From Firmicutes bacterium CAG:555 (GTDB lineage Bacteria; Bacillota; Clostridia; Oscillospirales; Oscillospiraceae), in NCBI GenBank assembly GCA_000431075.1, contig HF986882.1:11435-56996 (forward strand): a DNA stretch of 45,562 nucleotides, written 5' to 3'. Positions 1 to 6,192 of this stretch are shown here, one piece after another. The number at the start of each line of letters is the position of its first letter. Position 1 is the first letter of the stretch. Under the pieces are notes generated by a model. It worked only from the letters and a program-made list of their open reading frames with translations, was not told the origin of the DNA and made no database searches. Position numbers and translations under genes: made by a program.

Positions 1-117
1 GAGGTTCAGCAGTGCACCGAGCCTGTCCTCAAACAGGCGCTTTAAAAGGCTTATCGCCTTCTGAGTGTCATAAACGCTGAGGATGCTTTTGTAGCCCTCG
101 GGAATGTAAGTTTTCAT
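1..117 (-). CDS. asnA: Aspartate--ammonia ligase, N-terminal fragment (cut by window edge)
   Basis: Only the first 39 codons are present; the gene continues past the left edge. The peptide opens with MKTYIPEGYKS and then SVYDTQKAIS, which resembles the N-terminus of Firmicute AsnA, where an IPEGY motif is followed by an ETQKAI-type helix. AsnA makes asparagine from aspartate, ammonia and ATP in the cytosol. The ATG at 117 follows an AAAGGAAG ribosome site with good spacing. A hairpin at 140-165 separates it from the DUF4364 gene upstream, so it may have its own transcript or be attenuated. The assignment rests on N-terminal similarity alone because the catalytic core lies outside the window. 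Confidence 0.72.
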   Translation of the reverse strand, partial: MKTYIPEGYKSILSVYDTQKAISLLKRLFEDRLGALLNL

Positions 118-139
118 TTTTTCTTCCTTTCTAAACACA

Positions 140-165
140 AAATGCCCATCGGATGATGGGCATTT
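140..165 (-). terminator. Hairpin terminator or attenuator between the DUF4364 gene and asnA
   Basis: A perfect 11-bp stem (140-150 with 155-165) closes a 4-nt loop. On the minus strand it is followed by the T-rich tract TTTTGTGTTT. It lies 16 nt after the DUF4364 stop and 22 nt before the asnA start, so it could end the first transcript or attenuate read-through into asnA. The T-run is interrupted, so termination may be partial. Confidence 0.7.
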
Positions 166-181
166 AAGATAGACCCTTTGA

Positions 182-697
182 TTATTTATCGAGCAGCTCT
201 ATTAGCTTGCAGTAGATATCCTCTGCGTTGCTCTTGAAGTTTTTCTCGATGCGCTGAGCCTGCTCCTCGCCGGAGCTTAAGATCTTCAGGCGCATGACCT
301 CGCCCTTGCCGTCGTTCATGGCGAGCGTGACCATGCAGTTTCCGTCCTTTATCTTATGCTCGGCCGTGAGCATGGATAGCCTGCGAAGCCGCTCGGCCTC
401 GGGCGCAATGAGCTTTTCGGCCTTTTTGCGCACGGAAAACGGCAGACTGCTCTCGACGGTCTCTCCCGCCTGCGCACCCTTTTCGGTTATGCGGTAGCCC
501 TCGGGCGATTCGGTGACAAGGCCGGTGTCGACAAGCTCACTCAGGCAGTCGGAAAAATCAAAATATCCGACGCCGCCGTCGCACTGGGTGAAGTCAGACA
601 GCATATCACGGTCGACCGTGCCGGGCAGGCGGCGCAGTATAAACAGTATCAGTATTTTAATGTCGAGTTTTTCGTGGATAAATCCGAGTCTGTCCAT
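182..697 (-). CDS. DUF4364 family winged-helix protein
   Basis: A 171-residue cytosolic protein that I recognise as the Firmicute DUF4364 family. The first half (about residues 5-80) looks like a winged helix-turn-helix, with KLDIKILILFIL-type helices and a following stretch ending GYRITEKG, typical of the wing of small transcriptional regulators. The second half is mixed alpha/beta and ends in a basic-acidic helix. No catalytic motif is visible. I start at the second Met (697) because AGGAG at 705-709 is ideally spaced for it and would lie inside the coding region if the Met at 712 were used. It has its own promoter at 718-746. The function is unknown; a regulatory role is inferred from the fold only. 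Confidence 0.85.
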   Translation of the reverse strand: MDRLGFIHEKLDIKILILFILRRLPGTVDRDMLSDFTQCDGGVGYFDFSDCLSELVDTGLVTESPEGYRITEKGAQAGETVESSLPFSVRKKAEKLIAPEAERLRRLSMLTAEHKIKDGNCMVTLAMNDGKGEVMRLKILSSGEEQAQRIEKNFKSNAEDIYCKLIELLDK

Positions 698-717
698 GAT
701 ATCACTCCTCACTTGAA

Positions 718-746
718 ATTATACAACAAATCTATAAAACTGTAAA
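718..746 (-). promoter_or_regulatory. SigmaA-type promoter of the DUF4364 gene
   Basis: On the minus strand, TTTACA (741-746) is followed after exactly 17 nt by a perfect TATAAT (718-723). It sits just upstream of the AGGAG ribosome site and the ATG at 697, leaving a leader of roughly 15 nt. It separates the DUF4364 gene from the small membrane gene at 749-940. Confidence 0.75.
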
Positions 747-748
747 CG

Positions 749-940
749 CTATTTCTTATCCGCACGCTTGATGGCAATAAGCGAGCCGACTATTATAATG
801 ACCACCGTCAGATGCATCATGATGCTCTTTGTCGAAAGCGGATCGATGCGGCTCGGCAGTATACCGAAGTCGGCAAGCAGCATGGCCGCAAGCAAAATGA
901 CCTCCGCCGCAATTATAAGTAAAGCAAATCTCTTTCCCAT
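749..940 (-). CDS. Small two-helix membrane protein of unknown function
   Basis: A 63-residue protein starting MGKRFALLII. It has two hydrophobic segments, at about residues 5-25 and 42-58, joined by a short polar loop containing RIDPLSTKS, and ends in a Lys/Arg/Asp tail, as expected for an inner-membrane hairpin. The start at 940 is set by a GGAGGTG ribosome site at 946-952; the upstream in-frame Met codons lack one. A TTTACA/TATTAT promoter lies at 963-991. I do not recognise the family. The two transmembrane segments and good translation signals support a real gene. Confidence 0.7.
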   Translation of the reverse strand: MGKRFALLIIAAEVILLAAMLLADFGILPSRIDPLSTKSIMMHLTVVIIIVGSLIAIKRADKK

Positions 941-962
941 ATTCGCACCTCCGTACACTATC

Positions 963-991
963 ATAATAATACAGCTTTTCGTTTTTGTAAA
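963..991 (-). promoter_or_regulatory. Candidate promoter of the small membrane protein gene
   Basis: On the minus strand, TTTACA (986-991), a 17-nt spacer and TATTAT (963-968). It is correctly placed upstream of the GGAGG site of the gene starting at 940 and is divergent from the signals of the plus-strand gene at 1070. Confidence 0.6.
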
Positions 992-1019
992 TGAATACTT
1001 CACAATTTGACCCTCGACG

Positions 1020-1047
1020 CATACACTGTATTGAAGTTTTACTTCAA
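1020..1047 (+). promoter_or_regulatory. SigmaE-like -10 (CATACACT) and adjoining palindrome upstream of the 11-Cys protein gene
   Basis: CATACACT at 1020-1027 fits the sporulation sigmaE -10 pattern CATACANT. The -35 region (about 1001-1007, CACAATT) matches only weakly. It is followed by a perfect 7-bp inverted repeat (TTGAAGT at 1031-1037, ACTTCAA at 1041-1047, 3-nt loop) just before the AGGGAGG ribosome site at 1056-1062. The palindrome could be an operator or a leader hairpin. No convincing sigmaA promoter is seen here. Confidence 0.35.
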
Positions 1048-1069
1048 AAACAATCAGGGAGGTATGTTT

Positions 1070-1855
1070 ATGGCAGACAGGGTCGTTCCGGGGCCTGTTA
1101 GCAATGATGACTGCATCAAAGAGGCCGTCTGCATAGATACAAGGAAGATAATGGACTCCTGTCGGGATAAGGACTGTGTCGAGGAGCTGAGGGTCTACCC
1201 CACCGTGAACTCGGTGCCCTTGATACAGAGCGCATTCAGCGTCCGCCCCCGCTGTGCCGAGCTTTTGCAGTGCGAGGTCAGCGTTAAGGAGATCTGCCTC
1301 AACAGAGGCTATTACACCGTCGATGTCACATACTTCTACAAGGTAACCGGCGAGGTGTTCCCGTCAAACCAGACCGTTACGGGTCTTGCCGTGTTTGATA
1401 AGCGAGTGATGCTCTTCGGCAGTGAGGGCAGTGTGAAGTCGTTTTCGTCAAACGCCACGGTAAACAGCGCCGACAACAGTATGCCCTACGCCGTCGTCGA
1501 TGCGGTAGACCCCATTGCGCTGCACATGACGCTCTCCGACACCGCAGTTTCCGATCCCGGCATCGAGCAGAGAGATATCCCCGAAGCAATACTTAGTCAT
1601 TTTGACGATGAGCTCTCGTTTGCATCGGCAGAAAAGACGCTTTATGTCACGCTCGGCCAGTTTTCGATAATCAGGCTTCTGCGCACAACGCAGCTGCTCA
1701 TCCCCGCCTATGATTATTGCCTGCCGGAGAAGGAGTGCGTGGGTGCAAGCGAGGATGACCCGTGCACGATGTTCGGGCGCATCCGCTTCCCGGTTGAGGA
1801 GTTCTTCCCGCCCGATGCCGTTGAGGAATGCGACGAATACAAAAGCTTGGTATAA
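1070..1855 (+). CDS. Conserved 11-cysteine protein of unknown function
   Basis: A 261-residue soluble protein with no signal peptide or membrane segment. Eleven cysteines are spread through it. Four are clustered near the N-terminus, in AVCIDTRK followed by DSCRDKDCVEEL, and others near the C-terminus, in YDYCLPEKEC and DDPC. The middle is beta-rich (VDVTYFYKVTGEVF). The N-terminal pattern looks like that of a conserved protein of Clostridia that I know only as hypothetical. I start at the ATG at 1070 because AGGGAGG at 1056-1062 is 7 nt away; the ATG at 1064 would be 1 nt from it. A sigmaE-like -10 upstream hints at mother-cell expression in a spore former, which is inference. The gene ends in tandem TAA stops against the palindromic element at 1857-2067. 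Confidence 0.75.
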   Translation: MADRVVPGPVSNDDCIKEAVCIDTRKIMDSCRDKDCVEELRVYPTVNSVPLIQSAFSVRPRCAELLQCEVSVKEICLNRGYYTVDVTYFYKVTGEVFPSNQTVTGLAVFDKRVMLFGSEGSVKSFSSNATVNSADNSMPYAVVDAVDPIALHMTLSDTAVSDPGIEQRDIPEAILSHFDDELSFASAEKTLYVTLGQFSIIRLLRTTQLLIPAYDYCLPEKECVGASEDDPCTMFGRIRFPVEEFFPPDAVEECDEYKSLV

Positions 1856-1856
1856 T

Positions 1857-2067
1857 AAATCAGTCGCCAAGGGCGGTATAAGATGAGAACATGCCGCCCT
1901 TTACGGGTTTAGTTTTGAACGAGCTATTTTTCGTTCAGGCAAAATAACAAAATTCCGGCAATACTTTGTGTATTACCGGAATTTTTTATGAAGCACGGGC
2001 GGAAAAGAGCCGTTCAAAACCGGCTTGCTTTTCAGCTTATGCCGCCCCAAAAAAGAGCGACTGATTT
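1857..2067. repeat. 211-bp interrupted palindrome filling a convergent intergenic gap
   Basis: Five blocks recur in inverted order around a central hairpin: 1857-1867 with 2057-2067 (11/11), 1871-1882 with 2036-2047 (11/12), 1912-1921 with 2011-2020 (10/10), 1923-1930 with 2003-2010 (7/8) and 1951-1964 with 1970-1983 (13/14). The left end overlaps the second stop codon of the upstream gene, and the right end lies 2 nt from the next stop. It could be a MITE-like insertion or a very large bidirectional terminator. No open reading frame inside it looks real. Confidence 0.7.
1951..1983. terminator. Bidirectional terminator at the centre of the palindrome
   Basis: A 14-bp stem (one mismatch on the plus strand, a G-U pair on the minus strand) closes a 5-nt loop. 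It is followed by T6 on the plus strand and by TTGTTATTTT on the minus strand. It lies between convergent genes ending at 1855 and 2070 and can serve both. Confidence 0.75.
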
Positions 2068-2069
2068 TC

Positions 2070-2729
2070 TTATTTGCGGATGACGATATTATCCTTGTCC
2101 TTATAAATACCGTTTTCGGGGATGACACCACGAACGCAGCTTGTGGGGTAAACGCTTGCGCCTCGGCCGAGGATCGTGCCGGGGTTAAGAACGCTGTTGC
2201 AGCCTATCTCGACACCGTCGCCGAGGATAGCGCCGACCTTTTTGCGCTTTGTCTCGATCTCGCCCTCGCAAGATTTGATGACGACAAGGGTCTTGTCGCT
2301 TTTGACATTGCTCGTTATCGAGCCAGCGCCCATGTGCGACTTGTAGCCGAGCACGGAATCGCCGATGTAATTATAATGCGGCGCTTGGACATTGTCGAAA
2401 AGTATCGAGTTTTTTATCTCGGTAGAGTTGCCGACGACGGTATTTTTGCCAATGATGGCGCTGCCTCTTATGAATGCGCAGTGGCGCACCTCGGCGCCGT
2501 GATCGATGATGCAGGGGCTGCCGATGTATGCCGACGGAAAAACCGTTGCATCCTTTGCGACCCATACATTTTCGCTGCGCTGCTCAAACTCATCCTCGGG
2601 CAGGGTATTGCCAAGCTCGATGATAAAGTCCTTTATATCGGGCAGCACCTCCCAAGGGTAGGTCTTGCCCTCGAAAAGCGGCGCCGCTATGGTCTTTGTC
2701 AGGTCCAAAAGTTCTTTGATCTCAAGCAT
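2070..2729 (-). CDS. Left-handed beta-helix (hexapeptide) protein, GlmU acetyltransferase-like
   Basis: 219 residues. A helical N-terminal segment of about 55 residues precedes hexapeptide repeats (about residues 60-200) such as VWVAKDATVFPSAYIGSPC, IIGKNTVVGNSTEI and LGDGVEIGCNSVLNPGTILG, which form a left-handed beta-helix. Related proteins are often annotated as UDP-N-acetylglucosamine pyrophosphorylase. No nucleotidyltransferase domain with the GlmU N-terminal signature is present, so only an acyltransferase-like half can be claimed. The start at 2729 shares one base with the glmM stop (TAATG), so translation is probably coupled. Together with glmM and the NagB-like gene it suggests amino-sugar or UDP-GlcNAc synthesis. 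The acetylation reaction is inferred. Confidence 0.8.
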   Translation of the reverse strand: MLEIKELLDLTKTIAAPLFEGKTYPWEVLPDIKDFIIELGNTLPEDEFEQRSENVWVAKDATVFPSAYIGSPCIIDHGAEVRHCAFIRGSAIIGKNTVVGNSTEIKNSILFDNVQAPHYNYIGDSVLGYKSHMGAGSITSNVKSDKTLVVIKSCEGEIETKRKKVGAILGDGVEIGCNSVLNPGTILGRGASVYPTSCVRGVIPENGIYKDKDNIVIRK

Positions 2730-4093
2730 TATTTCACCTTCACGAGCCTTCCGCACTTGGCCATTGCATCGATGATATAATCAACGCTCTCCTCGCATTT
2801 TTCATACGTGAGTGCCTCGACCATGACACGCAGGACAGGCTCCGTGCCGCTTTTTCTAAGGAGCACTCTGCCCTCGGTGCCTAACTTTGCCTCGACCTCG
2901 GCAACTGCCGCCTTGACCTCGGCGCATTCGAGCGTTGCGTCCTTGTCATCAACGACAACATTTTTAAGAAGCTGCGGATACATGACCACCGGAGCAGCAA
3001 GAACCGAAAGGGGCTGCTTACTCTCACACATGGCTTCCATTATCTTTATGGCGGTCAGAATGCCGTCACCGGAGTTTGCAAGGCGGCCGAAAATGATGTG
3101 TCCCGACTGCTCGCCGCCGAGGATATGACCGTTTGTACGCATATTCTCGGCAACATATTTGTCGCCGACCTTGGTCTTTTCGTAGCCGATGCCGAGCTCG
3201 TCAAGCGCCTTGTAGAGGCCCATGTTCGACATGACGGTCGTGACTATCTTCTTATTGCCCAAGATGCCGCAATCGTGCATATACTTGCCGCAGACATACA
3301 GAATATGATCGCCTGTTATGATGTTGCCCTTTTCGTCGACGGCAAGGCAGCGGTCGGCATCGCCGTCAAAGGCAAAACCAACATCAAGTCCGTTTTCGAG
3401 GACAAACTGCTGCATCTTCTCTATATGCGTTGATCCGCAGTCTACATTGATATTGAGGCCGTCGGGGTTGTTATTTATAACATAGGTGTCGGCGCCCAGA
3501 GCGTCAAACACGCTTTTTGCCATCATCCATGTGCTGCCGTTTGCGCAGTCAAGGCCGACCTTTTTGCCCTTGTACGAGCGGGTAGCAAGCGAGATGAGGA
3601 AACCGATATAGCGGTTCCTGCCGGCGGCGTAGTCGACCGTTCTTCCTATCTTATCGCCCTTGGCGTAGGGCAGAACGTCGGGCTCGCCGGAGCTTGCCTT
3701 GTCGATATACTCCTCGATGCCGTCAAGCACATCGTCGCTCATCTTCTCGCCTGCGCCGTTAATGAGCTTGATGCCGTTGTCGTAATAAGGGTTGTGGCTT
3801 GCCGAGATCATTATGCCGCAGTCAAAATCGTCCGCTCTTGCGATGTATGAAACGCTGGGCGTGGTGGTGACATGCAGAAGATAGGCATCAGCACCCGATG
3901 CAGTAAGGCCTGCGCACAGTGCCGACTCGAACATATAGCTTGAACGGCGGGTGTCCTTGCCGATGACAACACGAGCCTTGTGTTCCTTGCCGTAGTACCA
4001 GCCGAGATAGCGGCCTATCTCAAATGCATGCATAACCGTAAGGTCAACATTCGCTTCCCCACGGAAGCCGTCAGTTCCGAAATATTTTCCCAT
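2729..4093 (-). CDS. glmM: Phosphoglucosamine mutase
   Basis: 454 residues, the usual length for GlmM. It interconverts glucosamine 6-phosphate and glucosamine 1-phosphate on the route to UDP-GlcNAc and peptidoglycan. Visible motifs are FGTDGFRG (residues 5-12), the phosphoserine loop ISASHNP with catalytic Ser99, the Mg-binding DGDADR (243-248), the sugar-binding GGEQSGH (326-332) and the C-terminal phosphate loop RKSGTEP. Its stop overlaps the start of the beta-helix gene. The only upstream ribosome-site candidate, GGGAG, lies 14 nt from the ATG, which is long. It sits immediately beyond the repeat element at 4117-4382, so the leader may be structured. Confidence 0.96.
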   Translation of the reverse strand: MGKYFGTDGFRGEANVDLTVMHAFEIGRYLGWYYGKEHKARVVIGKDTRRSSYMFESALCAGLTASGADAYLLHVTTTPSVSYIARADDFDCGIMISASHNPYYDNGIKLINGAGEKMSDDVLDGIEEYIDKASSGEPDVLPYAKGDKIGRTVDYAAGRNRYIGFLISLATRSYKGKKVGLDCANGSTWMMAKSVFDALGADTYVINNNPDGLNINVDCGSTHIEKMQQFVLENGLDVGFAFDGDADRCLAVDEKGNIITGDHILYVCGKYMHDCGILGNKKIVTTVMSNMGLYKALDELGIGYEKTKVGDKYVAENMRTNGHILGGEQSGHIIFGRLANSGDGILTAIKIMEAMCESKQPLSVLAAPVVMYPQLLKNVVVDDKDATLECAEVKAAVAEVEAKLGTEGRVLLRKSGTEPVLRVMVEALTYEKCEESVDYIIDAMAKCGRLVKVK

Positions 4094-4116
4094 GACTTTA
4101 TAACTTTCTCCCTAAG

Positions 4117-4382
4117 CATAAGGGGAGTATCCGAACTCCGCCTCTGCCATGTCTTTTTACTCTTTTTCTGCGTTATCGTCTTGAAATACGAAAGTATTCC
4201 CGCCTCCTCTGCCTTGACAAAGAGCAGAAATCCAACGGCAGAGGTCTTTGATTTTCAAGCGAGATAGGTGTGGCGCAGGCAAGGCTTTGTGATTGAGGAA
4301 GGCTTTCGCCTTGTTAATAAGCAAAACGAGGCCTGCGGCGCTATTATCCGCTTAAAAACGGGGTTTGGATGCTCCACTTATG
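4117..4382. repeat. 266-bp element with 24-nt terminal inverted repeats (MITE or structured RNA candidate)
   Basis: The ends 4117-4140 and 4359-4382 form a 24-nt terminal inverted repeat. On the plus strand it gives 20 Watson-Crick pairs, three G-U pairs and one mismatch. Internally, CGCAGGC (4274-4280) pairs with GCCTGCG (4331-4337) around AAGGC-TTTC-GCCTT (4299-4312). GGCAGAGG (4237-4244) has two possible CCTCTGCC partners, at 4141-4148 and 4206-4213. The element fills nearly the whole nagB-glmM gap, from 1 nt beyond the nagB stop to 23 nt before the glmM start. No transposase, tRNA or riboswitch core is recognisable. Confidence 0.75.
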
Positions 4383-4383
4383 T

Positions 4384-5070
4384 TCAATCGAGCTTCGACG
4401 CCGCCTCTTTATCAAGGCAAAGGGTCATATTCATATGCATCTGGAGCATGGCGGCAGGCACACAAGTCGTCGTTTTGCCGTAGACCAACTTGTGGATTAT
4501 CTCTGCCTTTTCCTCGCCGAATGCAACAAGAATAACATTCTTGGCGCTGCATATGGTTTTAAGCCCCATGGTAACGCCCATGTCGGGCACATTTTCAACG
4601 CCGCCGAAGTGGTCTGCCTTCATGCGCTTTGTGCTGTCGGTGAGCTGCTGGACATGGGTGTGCGTATCATATAGCGTGGCAGGCTCGTTAAAGCCGATAT
4701 GGCCGTTAAGGCCGATGCCGAGAACGACAAGGTCAAGGCCGCTGTGGGCCGCTATCTCATCGTCGTAGCTCTCAGGGTTCTCCTCGGGCGGATTGTGAAG
4801 CTTCGTAATGCCTTTTTTGGAATAAAGCTCCTCATTAAGCTGATGAGCGCAGCTCAGGCTCTCGTCTGCGCCTATGTATTCGCAGACATTGAATACCTCG
4901 CAGCCGGAAAGGTCGGCAGTCTCATCCGAGGCAAGCTCGGCGAAAACGCCCTCAAGCGAGCGCCCCGCCGTAAAGGCAAGGCAGGCATCGGGTTTTTCGG
5001 AAACAAGCTTTTTCACCATTGACGAAACAAGCTTGTTTATCGCTTCTTTGCTGTCAACAATAATTTTCAT
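4384..5070 (-). CDS. Glucosamine-6-phosphate deaminase family protein with altered active site
   Basis: 228 residues, slightly short for NagB (about 240-265). NagB converts glucosamine 6-phosphate to fructose 6-phosphate and ammonia. The central LGIGLNGHIGFNEP motif is clear (His124, Glu129), and the C-terminus (TMGLKTICSAKN, then DKEAASKL) is typical. Elsewhere it diverges. The FN-x-DEY motif that supplies the proton-abstracting Asp (Asp72 in E. coli) reads FNVCEY here, with Cys63 in that place. The phosphate loop, usually GGTP, reads AGRSLEG, and the PxSY motif is missing. The fold is confident but activity is not. A related sugar-phosphate isomerase or a regulatory pseudoenzyme is possible. 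The gene lies upstream of glmM across the repeat element. Confidence 0.8.
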   Translation of the reverse strand: MKIIVDSKEAINKLVSSMVKKLVSEKPDACLAFTAGRSLEGVFAELASDETADLSGCEVFNVCEYIGADESLSCAHQLNEELYSKKGITKLHNPPEENPESYDDEIAAHSGLDLVVLGIGLNGHIGFNEPATLYDTHTHVQQLTDSTKRMKADHFGGVENVPDMGVTMGLKTICSAKNVILVAFGEEKAEIIHKLVYGKTTTCVPAAMLQMHMNMTLCLDKEAASKLD

Positions 5071-5092
5071 TTTTATACGCTTCCTTTATAAT
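5064..5092 (+). promoter_or_regulatory. Weak candidate promoter for the DUF421 operon
   Basis: A perfect TATAAT at 5087-5092 lies 17 nt after TTTTCA (5064-5069, four of six bases of TTGACA). The downstream CGGAGG site and TTG start at 5135 fit a transcript beginning near 5099. The -35 is weak, and it overlaps the start of the minus-strand nagB-like gene. Confidence 0.45.
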
Positions 5093-5134
5093 TCGTCTCC
5101 GCCTTGGAAAAGCTATCAGTCGGAGGCGATAAAA

Positions 5135-5815
5135 TTGGCCATAATTTTTGTAAGAACAATATTATTATATTTTACTATCCTTATATCGATGCGCATTATG
5201 GGTAAACGGCAGCTGGGTGAAATGGAGCTGTCGGAATTCATCGTCGGCGCACTTATCGCAGATCTTGCCGCAACACCCTTGCAGGATATAGGCACTCCCC
5301 TATTAAACGGGCTCGTGCCGATATTCGCACTGTTTGCGCTCGAGATAATCATCGCCGGACTATCCATGCGCAGTCTGAAGGTGCGCAAGCTCATATTCGG
5401 CAAGCCCGAGATAATCATAGAAAACAGCAAGATAGACCGAGAAAAAATGCAAAAAAACCGCTTCACGCTCGATGAGCTGATGCAGGAGCTGCGAAACCAA
5501 GGCTTATCGGACACCACGCAGATAGAATATGCGGTGCTCGAAACGAACGGTCAGCTCAATGTCATTTTACAAAAATCCGAGCAGCCGGTCACACCATCGC
5601 AGCTCGGTGTCCCCGCCAGAAGTGACGGCTACGCCCACATTATAATCAACGAGGGCAGGATACTCGACAACAATCTGCGTATGCTCGGCAGAGACAGAAG
5701 CTGGCTTGACAAGGAGATAAAGCATCAGGGCGCAGCATCTGCGGAGGATGTGTATCTGCTTACGCTCACCGAGACAGGCAAGATATTCTGCCAGCGAAAG
5801 GAGCAGGCTAAATGA
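5135..5815 (+). CDS. DUF421 (YetF-like) membrane protein
   Basis: 226 residues. Hydrophobic helices lie at about residues 2-20, 35-50 and 57-78. They are followed by the family's cytosolic domain, with KPEIIIENSKID, RFTLDELMQELRNQG and QIEYAVLETNGQLNV. This is the standard architecture of the DUF421/YetF proteins of spore-forming Firmicutes, whose biochemical role is not established. I use the TTG at 5135, 8 nt after GGAGG (5122-5126), so that the protein begins MAIIFVRTILLY. An open frame extends upstream but is antisense to nagB and lacks start signals. The stop overlaps the next gene by 4 nt (ATGA), so the two are an operon. Confidence 0.88.
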   Translation: MAIIFVRTILLYFTILISMRIMGKRQLGEMELSEFIVGALIADLAATPLQDIGTPLLNGLVPIFALFALEIIIAGLSMRSLKVRKLIFGKPEIIIENSKIDREKMQKNRFTLDELMQELRNQGLSDTTQIEYAVLETNGQLNVILQKSEQPVTPSQLGVPARSDGYAHIIINEGRILDNNLRMLGRDRSWLDKEIKHQGAASAEDVYLLTLTETGKIFCQRKEQAK

Positions 5816-6192
5816 ACAGAGAAATCTGCGCATATCTGCTGCTCATAGCGCTGTTTTTAGGTTCACTGTATAACATCCATGTTATGGACACGAAGATAGG
5901 CTCGCTTCGCTTGGAGGCGGAAAAAGCCTTTGAGAGTGCGCAAAACGGCGACTTTGAGAAAGCCGACAGGCAGCTCCGCTCGGCGGCGGACAGGTGGCTT
6001 CATATGGACGAGTATACACACATATTCATCCGTCACACAGAGATAGACTCGGCGACGGATGCGTTTTTCGATATGCTGTCGGACATTGCGTCAAAGGATG
6101 CAGAAAGCGCCGAGGGAAGCTACCGCAAGCTTGACGCTCATCTAAAATCGCTCATCACGATAGAGCATTTAAGCTTCGGCAGCATATTCTGA
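5812..6192 (+). CDS. DUF4363 family protein, membrane-anchored
   Basis: 126 residues. An N-terminal hydrophobic helix (about 5-25, ICAYLLLIALFLGSL) serves as signal anchor. An amphipathic helical region follows, with a SAQNGDFEKADRQLRSAADRW stretch and a conserved HTEIDSATDAF segment, as in DUF4363. The family commonly follows DUF421 genes, as it does here with a 4-nt overlap. No function is known; the bulk of the protein should lie outside the membrane. Its TGA stop directly abuts the complement of the nrdR stop, leaving no room for a terminator. Confidence 0.85.
   Translation: MNREICAYLLLIALFLGSLYNIHVMDTKIGSLRLEAEKAFESAQNGDFEKADRQLRSAADRWLHMDEYTHIFIRHTEIDSATDAFFDMLSDIASKDAESAEGSYRKLDAHLKSLITIEHLSFGSIF

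Noticed and set aside
4094..4383. glmS-type ribozyme or other known riboswitch upstream of glmM
   Set aside because: The gap lies next to amino-sugar genes, but I see no recognisable glmS ribozyme core or cleavage-site context. The inverted terminal repeats explain the structure better.
4268..4483. Plus-strand open frames across the nagB-glmM gap
   Set aside because: They cross the repeat element or run antisense into nagB, have no ribosome sites, and the protein is unlike any family I know.
4874..5134. N-terminal extension of the DUF421 protein
   Set aside because: The frame is open but antisense to nagB, lacks homology, and a good ribosome site supports the TTG at 5135.
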